A stretch of DNA of 57,831 bases. Source: an uncultured Oscillospiraceae bacterium (lineage in GTDB: Bacteria; Bacillota; Clostridia; Oscillospirales; Ruminococcaceae). The stretch spans positions 1 through 57,831 of the forward strand of contig CASEAH010000081.1 in assembly GCA_949285935.1 (NCBI GenBank), given 5' to 3'. Each line of letters begins with the position of its first letter. Positions within the stretch are counted from its first letter, which is position 1. Under the pieces are notes generated by a model. That model was not told where the DNA came from. It searched no databases and saw only the letters and a program-made list of their open reading frames with translations. The translations under genes and the position numbers were made by a program. Below, one piece after another: positions 34,032 to 42,545 of the stretch.

Positions 34032-34066
34032 AACAGGAGGCCGCCTGGCAAAGGCGGCCTCCTGTT
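34032..34066. terminator. Strong bidirectional terminator behind purA
   Basis: AACAGGAGGCCGCCT pairs with AGGCGGCCTCCTGTT over a short loop. It is the first strong hairpin after the purA stop on the minus strand, 273 bases away. Confidence 0.85.
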
Positions 34067-34339
34067 TAACGGAAAGATATGAGCCGCTCCCCGGCCCAAG
34101 GGGCTTCCAGTCCATGGACTGGGGGAATAAGACGAGGGGTCGATGCTTGCCCGGAAGCTTTTTGGCCCCGACAAAGGACAGGATCTTGGTTTTTCTGCGG
34201 TTGGATTCCCGTTTCCGGGAAGGGGACCCGCTCATGACGCGCTCCTGATTGCGGGTCTGAGAAAAATATACAGGCCCGGGTATGGCGGCCGGAGCAAAAG
34301 CCCGGGAGATTTTCCCACACAATTGCGGGGCGAAGGGCA
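34067..34339 (-). other. Long 3' untranslated region of purA with a possible small basic ORF
   Basis: Between the purA stop and its terminator lies a minus-strand frame starting at about 34235 behind an AGGAG site (MSGSPSRKRESNRRKTKI and so on, very basic). It stays open through the terminator hairpin to 34008, which argues against it being a normal gene. I see no family. The region may only be a long untranslated tail. Confidence 0.35.
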
Positions 34340-35617
34340 TCAGCGGTAGATGATGTCCTCCCGGGCAGGGCCGTTGGAAACCATGGTAATGGGGACGCCC
34401 AGCCCTTTTTCGGCAAACTCCACATAGTCCCGGCAGGCCTTGGGCAGATCCTGATAGCGGCGGATGCCCCGGATGTCGCACTGCCAGCCGGGCAGTGTCT
34501 CCAGGATGGGACGGGCCCGGTGGAGCAGGCTGGTGTTGGGGAAGTGGTCCACCCGGCGGCCGTCGATCTCGTACCCGACGCAGACCGGGATGCGTTCCAG
34601 GTAGCCCAGAGCGTCCAGAACGGTGAAGGCAGCCTGGGTGGCCCCCTGGACCTGACACCCATACCGGCTGGCTACCAGATCCAGCCAGCCCATCCGCCGG
34701 GGACGCCCGGTGGTGGCTCCGTATTCTCCGCCATCGCCGCCCCGCCGCCGCAGCTCCTCCGCTTCGTCGCCGAAGATCTCGCTGACAAATTCCCCGGCGC
34801 CCACGGCACTGGAGTAGGCCTTGACCACACAGATCACCTCGCCGATCTCCCGGGCAGGCAGCCCTGCTCCCACGGCACCATAGCCGGCGATGGTGTTGGA
34901 GGAAGTGACCATGGGATAAATACCGAAATCCGGGTCCTTAAGAGCCCCCAGCTGTCCTTCCAGAAGGATGCGGTCCCCCCGGCCCACAGCATCACGCAGG
35001 AAGTGGAAGGTGTCTGCGGCGTAGGGAGCCAGCTGCTCCCGGTAGGCCATCAGCGTGGTGTAAACCTCCTCTACGGTAAGGGGCTCCCGATGGTACAGAT
35101 GGACCAGCAGGGTGTTTTTGATCTCAATGACCTGGCGGATCCGGGCCTTCAGTTCGTCCTCCGGGTCCCAGAGCTGACAGACCTGGAAGCCGGTTTTGGC
35201 AGCTTTGTCGGAATAGAAGGGAGCGATACCGGAACGGGTGGAGCCAAAGCTGCGCCCCGCCAGCCGCTCCTCCTCACAGGTATCCAGCAGCAGGTGGTAG
35301 GGCATCACCAGCTGGGCCCGGTCCGAAACCAGGATCCTGGGAGCAGGAACGCCCCGGTCTTTGAGAGAAGCAAGTTCTTTGGTGAAGTTTTCTACCGACA
35401 GGGCCACGCCGTTGCCGATAATATTGGTGATCCGGGAATTGAAAACGCCGGAGGGAAGCTGATGGAGAGCAAATTTTCCATATTGGTTGACGATGGTATG
35501 GCCGGCATTGCTGCCGCCCTGAAAACGGACTACCACATCGGCGTCCTGAGCCAGCATATCGGTGATTTTTCCTTTGCCTTCGTCGCCCCAGTTGGCGCCT
35601 ACAATGGCTTTGACCAT
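34340..35617 (-). CDS. purA: Adenylosuccinate synthase
   Basis: The 425-residue enzyme makes adenylosuccinate from IMP, aspartate and GTP in AMP synthesis. It shows the GTP-binding start NWGDEGKGK (9-17, with the catalytic aspartate), QGGSNAGHTIV, GSTRSGIAPFYSDK, EGQLGALKDPDFG and the aspartate-binding GATTGRPRRMGW. I use the ATG at 35617 with AAGAAGGAA upstream; the open frame runs far further but antisense to the neighbour. The leader has a small ACAGCC/GGCTGT hairpin and a TACAAT box near 35690. Confidence 0.97.
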   Translation of the reverse strand: MVKAIVGANWGDEGKGKITDMLAQDADVVVRFQGGSNAGHTIVNQYGKFALHQLPSGVFNSRITNIIGNGVALSVENFTKELASLKDRGVPAPRILVSDRAQLVMPYHLLLDTCEEERLAGRSFGSTRSGIAPFYSDKAAKTGFQVCQLWDPEDELKARIRQVIEIKNTLLVHLYHREPLTVEEVYTTLMAYREQLAPYAADTFHFLRDAVGRGDRILLEGQLGALKDPDFGIYPMVTSSNTIAGYGAVGAGLPAREIGEVICVVKAYSSAVGAGEFVSEIFGDEAEELRRRGGDGGEYGATTGRPRRMGWLDLVASRYGCQVQGATQAAFTVLDALGYLERIPVCVGYEIDGRRVDHFPNTSLLHRARPILETLPGWQCDIRGIRRYQDLPKACRDYVEFAEKGLGVPITMVSNGPAREDIIYR

Positions 35618-35774
35618 AGACGATTCCTTCTTTCGCAAGTTGGGAGGTGAGAAACAGCCTTGCGGCTGTTCCGGGTACCTTTTTATTGTAGCACAGGTTG
35701 GGCTGGCGGCAGTATCGAAAGTTCCGTCCCCAGCCATAAGCGGCGCTAATAATAAAAAAGGACAGGCGGGGGAG

Positions 35775-35803
35775 TTGCATTTTTTCCGCTGATGGAGTAC
35801 AAT
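35775..35803 (+). promoter_or_regulatory. Promoter of the CDF metal exporter gene
   Basis: TTGCAT (35775-35780) and TACAAT (35798-35803), 17 bases apart, 48 bases before the start codon. Confidence 0.7.
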
Positions 35804-35851
35804 AACAGGAAACTTTTGGGCCAGAGGCCGGACAGAAAAGGAGGCTGCAGC

Positions 35852-37039
35852 ATGATCGAATGGCTGCTGAAGCATTTTGTCCCGGATTACCAGGACGTGG
35901 AAAATCCCAGGGTGCGTGAACGGTACGGACGGCTGGGAAGCGTTACCGGCATCGCCGCCAACCTTCTGCTCTTTGGGGGAAAATTTGCCGTAGGCTCCCT
36001 CACCCGCAGCGTGGCTATCACTGCCGATGCGGTGAACAATCTTTCCGATGCAGGCAGTTCGGTCATTTCCCTCATCAGCTTCCGTCTCAGCGGAAAACCT
36101 GCCGACAAGGAACATCCCTTTGGCCATGCCCGCATTGAATATATCGCCTCCATGGCAGTGGCCATCCTGATCCTGCTGCTGGGGGGCGAACTGGCCAAAA
36201 GCTCGGTGGAAAAAATCCTTCACCCGGAGGCAGTCCTTTTTACCCCCGTCATGATTTGGGTGCTGGTGGGCTCTATTCTGGTAAAACTGGGGCTTTTTGC
36301 CTTTAACCGGAACCTGGGACGGAGGATCGGATCTCCGGTAATGGCTGCCACCGCCGCCGACAGCCTGTCGGATGTGTTGGCTACCTCCGCGGTCCTGGCA
36401 GCCACTTTGGTGGGACACTTTACCCAGCTCCTGGTAGATGGCTGGGTGGGCGTCGTGGTCGCCTGTTTTATTTTGTGGTCAGGCGTGGGAATTATCCGGG
36501 ACGCCATGGATAAGCTCCTGGGGGATGCCCCTTCAGCGGAGCTGATTGAGACCATAGAAAATTTTGTTATGGGGTATGAGGGAATCATCGGCGTACACGA
36601 TCTGGTGGTCCACAACTACGGGCCGGGCCGGTGCTTTGCCTCCCTCCATGCCGAGGTGCCCGCTTCGGAGGATATTCTGGTCAGCCACGATATCATTGAC
36701 AATATTGAACGGGACATTGCCCAAAGCCATGGGATCCATCTGGTGATCCATCTGGACCCGGTGGTTACCGACGATCCGGAAGTGGACGCTCTGCGGGCCC
36801 GGGTCAGAGAACTGGTAGAGGGGCTGGGAAATGGGCTGAGCATTCATGATTTCCGCCTGGTTAAGGGAGCTACCCACTACAACCTGATTTTTGATGTGGC
36901 GGTGCCCATTGGCTTCTCCATCAAGGATCAGGATCTGCTGGCCATGATCCAAACCAGAATCCGCAAATGGGGAGACTACTACCCGGTGGTCACCCTGGAC
37001 CGCACCTATGTGTCGGCCCGGGAAGAATCCATGTCCTGA
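35852..37039 (+). CDS. Cation diffusion facilitator, Mn-type motif
   Basis: The 395-residue exporter has six membrane spans (about 30-215) and two cytoplasmic ferredoxin-like domains (about 220-390), one more than common CDFs. The metal-site motifs read NNLSD in span 2 and DSLSD in span 5, where zinc exporters have a histidine. An Asn/Asp-only site is the pattern of manganese-type CDFs, so export of Mn(II) or Fe(II) is likely. The ATG at 35852 follows AAAAGGAGG. It is monocistronic, with its own promoter and terminator. Confidence 0.87.
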   Translation: MIEWLLKHFVPDYQDVENPRVRERYGRLGSVTGIAANLLLFGGKFAVGSLTRSVAITADAVNNLSDAGSSVISLISFRLSGKPADKEHPFGHARIEYIASMAVAILILLLGGELAKSSVEKILHPEAVLFTPVMIWVLVGSILVKLGLFAFNRNLGRRIGSPVMAATAADSLSDVLATSAVLAATLVGHFTQLLVDGWVGVVVACFILWSGVGIIRDAMDKLLGDAPSAELIETIENFVMGYEGIIGVHDLVVHNYGPGRCFASLHAEVPASEDILVSHDIIDNIERDIAQSHGIHLVIHLDPVVTDDPEVDALRARVRELVEGLGNGLSIHDFRLVKGATHYNLIFDVAVPIGFSIKDQDLLAMIQTRIRKWGDYYPVVTLDRTYVSAREESMS

Positions 37040-37050
37040 AAAATTTATCC

Positions 37051-37085
37051 AAAAGCCTTTTGCTGGTGCGGCAAAAGGCTTTTTA
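37051..37085 (+). terminator. Terminator of the CDF gene
   Basis: AAAAGCCTTTTGC (37051-37063) pairs perfectly with GCAAAAGGCTTTT (37071-37083). Confidence 0.9.
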
Positions 37086-37089
37086 TATT

Positions 37090-37345
37090 GAGGAAAAACC
37101 ACCGGCACTGCCGGTACAGGTGCTGGATAAAAAGTTTTGACTTCAAGCAGGGAGTGAAGCGGGCTTCCAACGGTAAATTATCAGGGACAAAAAACTATCG
37201 TTGCATGTCGGTTGCGTTTAGGGGTTGCGGGCCACTGATGAAGGGAAGGACGATTCAGCGGGTCTGAAAATACATGCTGGTAACGGGCCCTTGCAAGGCC
37301 GACTCAAGCTGCCGGTTTACCAGATGGTTATGACCGCAGGTAATC
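37090..37345 (+). repeat. Dispersed element R, copy 2
   Basis: First half: CCGGCACTGCCGGTACAGG, then GATAAAAAGTTTTGACTTCA and AGCAGGGAGTGAAGCGGGC. Second half, 123 bases on: TTTAGGGGTTGCGGGCCACT, then ACGATTCAGCGGGTC, ATGCTGGTAACGGG and AGGCCGACTCAAGCTGCCGG. It directly follows the CDF terminator. The remaining bases to the sdpR promoter at 37471 show nothing else. Confidence 0.75.
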
Positions 37346-37470
37346 ACGCCTCCCGGCGCCGCCCGTTGGAGGGGCTGACAGTTGAGGGACAAAATAGGGC
37401 CGGCCTGACCGGAATGTGAGCCCTGTCTGGGGAGATGGATATGTCTTATGGGGAAAATTGCCACGCCAAT

Positions 37471-37545
37471 ATTTAGAAAAAATTCTAAATACTATTGACT
37501 CGGATAAGCGGATTGGGTAAAATCTATTTAGAAAATAATCTAAAT
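37471..37545 (+). promoter_or_regulatory. sdpR promoter between two near-identical operators
   Basis: TTGACT (37495-37500) and TAAAAT (37518-37523) have a 17-base spacer. Palindromes flank it: ATTTAGAA-AAAA-TTCTAAAT (37471-37490) upstream and ATTTAGA...TCTAAAT (37526-37545) downstream. Two dyads 55 bases apart around a promoter fit ArsR-type autorepression. Confidence 0.85.
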
Positions 37546-37568
37546 ATTTGGCCCAAGGAGGGAAGCCT

Positions 37569-37856
37569 ATGGGTTTTCCGGAAACTTTCAAGGCCCTGTC
37601 CGATCCCGTCCGGCGGGAGATCCTGGTGATGCTTCGGCAGGGGAAGATGTCGGCGGGAGAAATCGCCGCCCGGTTTGATATGACCGGCGCCACCATTTCC
37701 TATCATCTGTCCCAGCTGAAGAAAGCAGGGCTGGTTTTTGAGACAAAATACAAAAACTATGTGTACTACCAACTGAACACATCAGTATTTGAAGAGCTGA
37801 TGCTGTGGCTGTCTCAGTTTAAAGGAGATGATTCGGATGAAAAATCCAGCAAATAA
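37569..37856 (+). CDS. sdpR: ArsR-family autorepressor, SdpR type
   Basis: The 95-residue winged-helix protein has FKALSDPVRREILVMLR and the recognition helix TGATISYHLSQLKKAGL. No cysteine pair for metal sensing is present, as in SdpR. Start at ATG 37569 with AAGGAGGG upstream. It overlaps sdpI. In B. subtilis, SdpI bound to toxin sequesters SdpR and so derepresses the operon; the same logic probably holds here. Confidence 0.9.
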   Translation: MGFPETFKALSDPVRREILVMLRQGKMSAGEIAARFDMTGATISYHLSQLKKAGLVFETKYKNYVYYQLNTSVFEELMLWLSQFKGDDSDEKSSK

Positions 37857-38481
37857 GCGATCTTTCTGGCTTTCCACCGTTCTTTGCCTGCTGCCGGTGG
37901 CGGCAGGCCTGTGGGCGTACCCCCTTCTGCCGGATCAGGTGGTTACCCATTGGGGACCCTCCGGCCAGCCGGACGGATACTCCTCCCGGGCCATGGCAGC
38001 TCTGGGACTGCCGCTGGCAATGACGGGGCTCCATCTGCTGCTGTGGTTTTTCCTTTCCAACGACCCGCGCAACCGGGGAGCCTCCAACCCCATCCTGTCC
38101 ATGGGGCGGTGGAGCGTCCCGGTCATTTCGGCGGGCGTCCAGGGATTTATCCTTTGGAACGCCCTGGCAGGCCCGGTAGACCCCACGCTCCCGGTGATTC
38201 TGTCCATGGGTATTATGTTTACCGTCCTGGGCAACTATCTGCCCAAATGCCGGCCCAGCTATACCGCGGGGTTCCGCCTGCCCTGGACCCTCCATGATGA
38301 GGAAAACTGGACGCGCACCCACCGGCTGGCAGGCTGGGTCTGGACTGCCGGAGGGATTGTGATTCTGGCCACTGCCTTTTTCCGGGCCATATGGCTTATG
38401 ACAGGCATCCTGACGCTGATGGTTCTGGTACCATCCGTCTACTCCTACCTGCTGTACCGACGCAAAAAAACTGAGTCCTGA
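37837..38481 (+). CDS. sdpI: SdpI-family membrane protein
   Basis: The 214-residue protein has six membrane spans and the SdpI pattern: a DUF1648-like start (LPDQVVTHWGPSGQPDGYSS) and GNYLPKCRPSYTAGFRLPWT in the conserved C-terminal half, then the WTRTHRLAGW loop. I chose the ATG at 37837, 9 bases from AAAGGAG, over the one at 37828. In Bacillus, SdpI is both immunity protein and signal receptor for the SDP toxin. No sdpABC toxin genes are here, so it may protect against neighbours' toxins or act in envelope control. Confidence 0.88.
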   Translation: MKNPANKRSFWLSTVLCLLPVAAGLWAYPLLPDQVVTHWGPSGQPDGYSSRAMAALGLPLAMTGLHLLLWFFLSNDPRNRGASNPILSMGRWSVPVISAGVQGFILWNALAGPVDPTLPVILSMGIMFTVLGNYLPKCRPSYTAGFRLPWTLHDEENWTRTHRLAGWVWTAGGIVILATAFFRAIWLMTGILTLMVLVPSVYSYLLYRRKKTES

Positions 38482-38492
38482 TGGCGAAAATT

Positions 38493-38523
38493 ACGCCGCT
38501 CCGTTTTAGAGACGGGGCGGCGT
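38493..38523 (+). terminator. Hairpin behind sdpI
   Basis: ACGCCGCTCCGT pairs with ACGGGGCGGCGT with one mismatch; the T-tract after it is weak. The remaining bases up to the ftsH promoter hold no gene. Confidence 0.6.
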
Positions 38524-38697
38524 TTGATATAAGACGGGCAATATCTGTCCATGCTTTGAAAGGATTGAAAATATTTGCAAATTTTATGGCAGCCGTCTGG
38601 CTGCGGGAGCGGATGTAAAAAGGCTTCCATACACAGGTCTGGTCCGCCTGTTTTTTACAAAAATGGAAGTTTTTGTGCGCAGGACACAATTTGTCCA

Positions 38698-38725
38698 TTG
38701 ATTTTACAAAACCGGATGTTATAGT
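38698..38725 (+). promoter_or_regulatory. Promoter of ftsH
   Basis: TTGATT (38698-38703) and TATAGT (38720-38725), 16 bases apart, about 55 bases before the GTG start. Confidence 0.6.
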
Positions 38726-38780
38726 AATAGTAATTACAGAATTCCATATTTCATTTCCATATAAAGGAGTTGATGATCCG

Positions 38781-40607
38781 GTGAAAGAGACGAAGCAACC
38801 TTCTAAAAAGCCATGGTTTTACTATTACTTTGCGGTGCTGCTGGTGATCATGCTGTTCAATGCCCTGCTGGCCCCCGGCCTTCTGCAGAAGCAGGTGGTG
38901 GAAGTGGGCTACAATGAATTTCTGCACATGATTGACGCCGGACAGGTAAAAGAGGTAGCAAAAGAGGACTCGCAGTATATTTTTAAGGCTGTGGATGAAA
39001 ACGGCAAAGAGCGGTATTACAAGACCGGTCTCTGGGACGATCCGGAGCTGACTGAGCGGCTGAAGAATTCCGGAGTCACCTTCGGTACCGTGATCCCCAC
39101 CCAGAATTCTCCTCTTTTCAATTTTATCCTGACCTGGGTGTTCCCCATCCTCATGTTTGTACTCATCGGCCAGCTGATATCCCGGCTGATGATGAAGCGG
39201 ATGGGAGGCGCTATGGGCAATGCCATGACCTTTGGCAAGGCAGACGCCAAAATCTATGTGGAAGCCCAGACAGGGAAAAGCTTTGCCGATGTGGCAGGAC
39301 AGGATGAGGCCAAAGAAGCCTTGACTGAGATCGTGGATTTTCTTCATAATCCGGGCAAATATGCTCAGATTGGCGCGCGGCTGCCCAAAGGCGCCTTGCT
39401 GGTGGGGCCTCCGGGTACCGGTAAAACCCTGCTGGCCAAAGCGGTGGCAGGAGAGGCCCGGGTTCCGTTCTTCAGCATTTCCGGCTCCGAGTTTGTAGAA
39501 ATGTTTGTGGGCATGGGTGCGGCCAAGGTGCGGGATCTTTTTAAGCAGGCAGGGGAAAAAGCCCCCTGTATCGTGTTCATTGATGAGATCGATACCATCG
39601 GCAAAAAGCGGGACCAGGGAGGCATCGGCGGCAACGACGAGCGGGAACAAACCCTGAACCAGCTTCTGACCGAGATGGACGGATTTGACGGCACCAAAGG
39701 CGTGGTGATCCTGGCGGCCACCAACCGGCCCGAGACCCTGGATCCGGCTTTGCTGCGGCCCGGCCGGTTTGACCGGCGCATCCCTGTGGAACTCCCGGAC
39801 CTGAAAGGACGGGAAGCCATCCTCCGGGTCCATGCCCGGGAAGTGCGGATGGCAGACGGAGTGGACTTTAACGCCATTGCCCGGGCGACTTCCGGCGCTT
39901 CGGGAGCCGATTTGGCCAACATCGTCAACGAAGGAGCCCTCCGGGCAGTGCGGATGGGACGGGAGAGCGTGACCCAGGAGGATCTGGAAGAGAGCGTGGA
40001 AGTGGTCATTGCCGGCTATCAGCGGAAAAATGCCGTTATCTCGCCCCAGGAGAAAAAAATCGTCGCCTACCACGAGATCGGACATGCTCTGGTGGCGGCC
40101 CGTCAGAGCGCTTCGGCACCGGTTACCAAAATTACCATTGTGCCCCGCACCTCGGGGGCTCTGGGCTACACCATGCAGGTGGATACAGGAGAAAAATTCC
40201 TCATGACCCAGGAGGAAGCCTTCAACAAAATTGCTACCCTGACCGGTGGCCGGGCGGCGGAGGAAGTGGTATTCCAGTCGGTGACCACTGGGGCTTCCAA
40301 CGATATTGAGCAGGCAACCAAACTGGCCCGTGCCATGATTACCCGCTACGGCATGAGCAAAGATTTTGGCATGGTGGCGTTGGAAACGGTGTCCAACCAG
40401 TACCTGGGAGGCGACACATCCCTGGCCTGCTCCGCCCAGACGGCTGCCCGGATTGATGAGGAAGTGGTAAAGACAGTATCTGCCGCCCATGAAAAGGCGG
40501 TGAAGATCCTGGAAGAAAACCTGGACAAGCTCCATGAGCTTTCTCAGTATCTTCTGGAGCGGGAAACCATCACCGGAGAAGAATTTATGGCCATCCTCAA
40601 CAAATGA
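38781..40607 (+). CDS. ftsH: ATP-dependent membrane zinc protease FtsH
   Basis: The 608-residue protein has two N-terminal membrane spans (about 14-33 and 113-133) around a small outer domain. The AAA module shows Walker A GPPGTGKT (209-216), Walker B IVFIDEID (264-271) and the second region of homology (RPGRFDRRIPVELPDLKGRE). The zinc protease site is HEIGH (431-435). It degrades damaged or short-lived membrane and cytosolic proteins. The start is GTG 38781 with AAAGGAG 11 bases upstream. It is monocistronic. Confidence 0.96.
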   Translation: MKETKQPSKKPWFYYYFAVLLVIMLFNALLAPGLLQKQVVEVGYNEFLHMIDAGQVKEVAKEDSQYIFKAVDENGKERYYKTGLWDDPELTERLKNSGVTFGTVIPTQNSPLFNFILTWVFPILMFVLIGQLISRLMMKRMGGAMGNAMTFGKADAKIYVEAQTGKSFADVAGQDEAKEALTEIVDFLHNPGKYAQIGARLPKGALLVGPPGTGKTLLAKAVAGEARVPFFSISGSEFVEMFVGMGAAKVRDLFKQAGEKAPCIVFIDEIDTIGKKRDQGGIGGNDEREQTLNQLLTEMDGFDGTKGVVILAATNRPETLDPALLRPGRFDRRIPVELPDLKGREAILRVHAREVRMADGVDFNAIARATSGASGADLANIVNEGALRAVRMGRESVTQEDLEESVEVVIAGYQRKNAVISPQEKKIVAYHEIGHALVAARQSASAPVTKITIVPRTSGALGYTMQVDTGEKFLMTQEEAFNKIATLTGGRAAEEVVFQSVTTGASNDIEQATKLARAMITRYGMSKDFGMVALETVSNQYLGGDTSLACSAQTAARIDEEVVKTVSAAHEKAVKILEENLDKLHELSQYLLERETITGEEFMAILNK

Positions 40608-40637
40608 CCAGATCCGTGGCTAAATTTTCTGTGTCCT

Positions 40638-40662
40638 GTCCGGCAGTGCCCGGACCTTTGGG
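40638..40662 (+). terminator. Probable terminator of ftsH
   Basis: GTCCGG (40638-40643) pairs with CCGGAC (40650-40655), then CTTTGGG. Confidence 0.5.
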
Positions 40663-41400
40663 TAATGCGAAGAGGCTTCAGAAATTTGTGCTGCGGTAGC
40701 CTTTGCCAGGGCACACCGGGCAGCTGTGGAACGGGTTTGACCTTTTCCCACACAACCGCAGCAGACTTTCCCTTTTTGGAAACGCTCAACCGGTGTTTTC
40801 GCGGTTATCGAAACTTTTATAAAAAATATCAGACACCCTCCCAAAGGGACGGCGCATATCTGCTTTCCTGCTGCAGCAGCGGGGGAGAGAGAAATAAAGC
40901 AGCAAAAGTCTTTCCCGGTTCCTCGGTTCCCGGGCAAAGTCGGGCTGCCAAGGAGCGTGCAGCAGACGTTAAGAAAGATCGTCATATTTCGGGGGAACAG
41001 GGAAAAGGCTTTTTCAAAACATCCCTGCCTTGTTCCAACCCGAATTGGAAAAAACCGGCAAAGGCTTTCTGACGGCAAGTGCAGCATGGACCATGGACTT
41101 CGATATTTTCGCCCATGTTATTTCTCACTTGGGGAGGTAAGAGGGAACGCCGAAAGCTTCTCTTTTGATGAAAAATTGATTTGAGTTTTGCCCCCCTCTG
41201 CAGCAGGAGCTTTTGCTCTCCCCAACGGAGCGGGAGAACAATTTTCACTTCCGTGCAGCAAAATAAAAACGCTCGCCGATCGTTCCGGAGTCGGCGGGCG
41301 TTTTTGTAAAATGGTTCAAGAAGATTTTGTACAGAAAAACTGCCTGCAAGGCAGCATACGACTGCCAGGATGGTTTGTACCGCTGTGCTGCCATGGTTCC
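40663..41400. other. Intergenic stretch with several hairpins, no gene
   Basis: Convergent spacing between ftsH (plus) and the isomerase gene (minus). It contains a GGAACAGGGA/TCCCTG..TTGTTCC hairpin near 40992-41038 and a strong hairpin at 41266-41305 (AAAACGCTCGCCGA with TCGGCGGGCGTTTT). On the minus strand, 41060-41260 holds blocks that could be a degenerate R element (CTCCGTTGGGGAGAGCAAAA, later AAGTGAGAAAT and TTGCCGTCAGAAAG), but this is weak. Nothing codes. Confidence 0.45.
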
Positions 41401-41405
41401 TGTAC

Positions 41406-41450
41406 AAAAAGGGCGCAGTGTTCCTCAAAACGAGAAACACCGCGCCTTTT
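41406..41450 (-). terminator. Terminator of the isomerase gene
   Basis: On the minus strand AAAGGCGCGGTGTTTCTCG pairs with GAGGAACACTGCGCC across a short loop, with a CTTTTTG tail. Confidence 0.8.
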
Positions 41451-41538
41451 GCAGACCCCGCAGGCAAGGAGCACCTTAGCTGCGGAAAGTCAATTTCATT
41501 GGGACCCAAGCCCCAACCTTTTTTCTGAAAAATCCTTT

Positions 41539-42309
41539 TTACAGTGCGGAATCCCACCAGGCCCGGCACAGGGCGCAGTAGTAGCCCAGCAGACGCTCCG
41601 CCTCGGGGGAAGGATCGTCCACCACCACCGAGAACCATCCGTTATAACCGGCTTTGCGCATATAGCGGAACATTTCGGCATAGGGATAGCCGCCGGTCAG
41701 CTCATGCAGATGGACGTGACGGACATAGGGCATCACCCGCTCCAGTGTAACCTCAGCGGAGCCGCCCACCAGGTCGGAGGGATCGCAGTTATAAACCAGA
41801 CCGCTGTAAGGATGATCAGCCAGCTGGGCTGCCCGGGAAACATCGCACCGATGCTGGAAGGTGCCGTGCATATTCAGCAGCGCCAGAACACCCTTGCTTT
41901 CACCGTACTCCGCCAGTTCCCGCATCACCTTGGAAATGCGTACCACAAAGTCGGGCCGGGACATGAAATCGGGCAGGCCGTTGGCCACAAAGCGGAAAAT
42001 GGGGCTGCCCATTGTGACCGCCAGATCAATGCCCCGCTTGGCGGTATCCAGATTGCGCTGGAATTCCTCCTGGGACTCCATGTCGAACCGGCAGAAGGAG
42101 GCAATGGATGCAACTTCCAGTCCGGCGGCGGCAATTTTTTCCCTGATGCGGGCCAGTTCTTCAGGGGGGGTATCCAATTCGACACCATGCTTGTGTCCAT
42201 AGCCGATGCTGAATTCAATGCCGGCAGCTCCGCATCCCCGGCAGACATCAATGATCTCTTCCCAGGTGCGGTCAGCCAGAAGCTTGTGGGTATTCAGAGC
42301 AAGTTTCAT
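41539..42309 (-). CDS. TIM-barrel sugar-phosphate isomerase/epimerase-like protein
   Basis: The 256-residue protein belongs to the xylose-isomerase/AP-endonuclease-like barrel family. Metal-binding acidic and histidine residues of that fold are visible in GIEFSIGYGH, LLNMHGTF, VYNCDPSDL and HVHLHELTGG. An AAAAAGGAGG site precedes the ATG. It stands next to an AraC-family regulator on the same strand, separated by 236 bases. The substrate is not evident; inosose, hydroxypyruvate or keto-sugar epimerisation are possibilities. Confidence 0.8.
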   Translation of the reverse strand: MKLALNTHKLLADRTWEEIIDVCRGCGAAGIEFSIGYGHKHGVELDTPPEELARIREKIAAAGLEVASIASFCRFDMESQEEFQRNLDTAKRGIDLAVTMGSPIFRFVANGLPDFMSRPDFVVRISKVMRELAEYGESKGVLALLNMHGTFQHRCDVSRAAQLADHPYSGLVYNCDPSDLVGGSAEVTLERVMPYVRHVHLHELTGGYPYAEMFRYMRKAGYNGWFSVVVDDPSPEAERLLGYYCALCRAWWDSAL

Positions 42310-42545
42310 AAAAGAACCTCCTTTTTGATGTTACTTTATTATTATACTAATAAAAATATCTTAAGACAACCCTTATTTAATGGGGGCAAAGGAATTTCTT
42401 TCCCGTGGGCAGATGCCCTGGGAAAACACTGCTGCCATCGGTGGCGGGAAAAGTGATGAAGCAGGCTGCGCACCTGAAAAACAACGGAGAAAAAGAAAAC
42501 CGGGAAGGGATCCTCCTTGAGGACCCCATCCTCCCGGCAAAGAAA

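Noticed and set aside
34340-36418. A purA frame extended to 692 codons
   Set aside because: The extra 267 codons are antisense to the CDF exporter. The PurA N-terminus NWGDEGKGK begins right after the ATG at 35617, which has a ribosome site.
40663-41400. A further R element on the minus strand at about 41060-41260
   Set aside because: Some blocks look similar, but order and spacing are too loose to list it as a copy.
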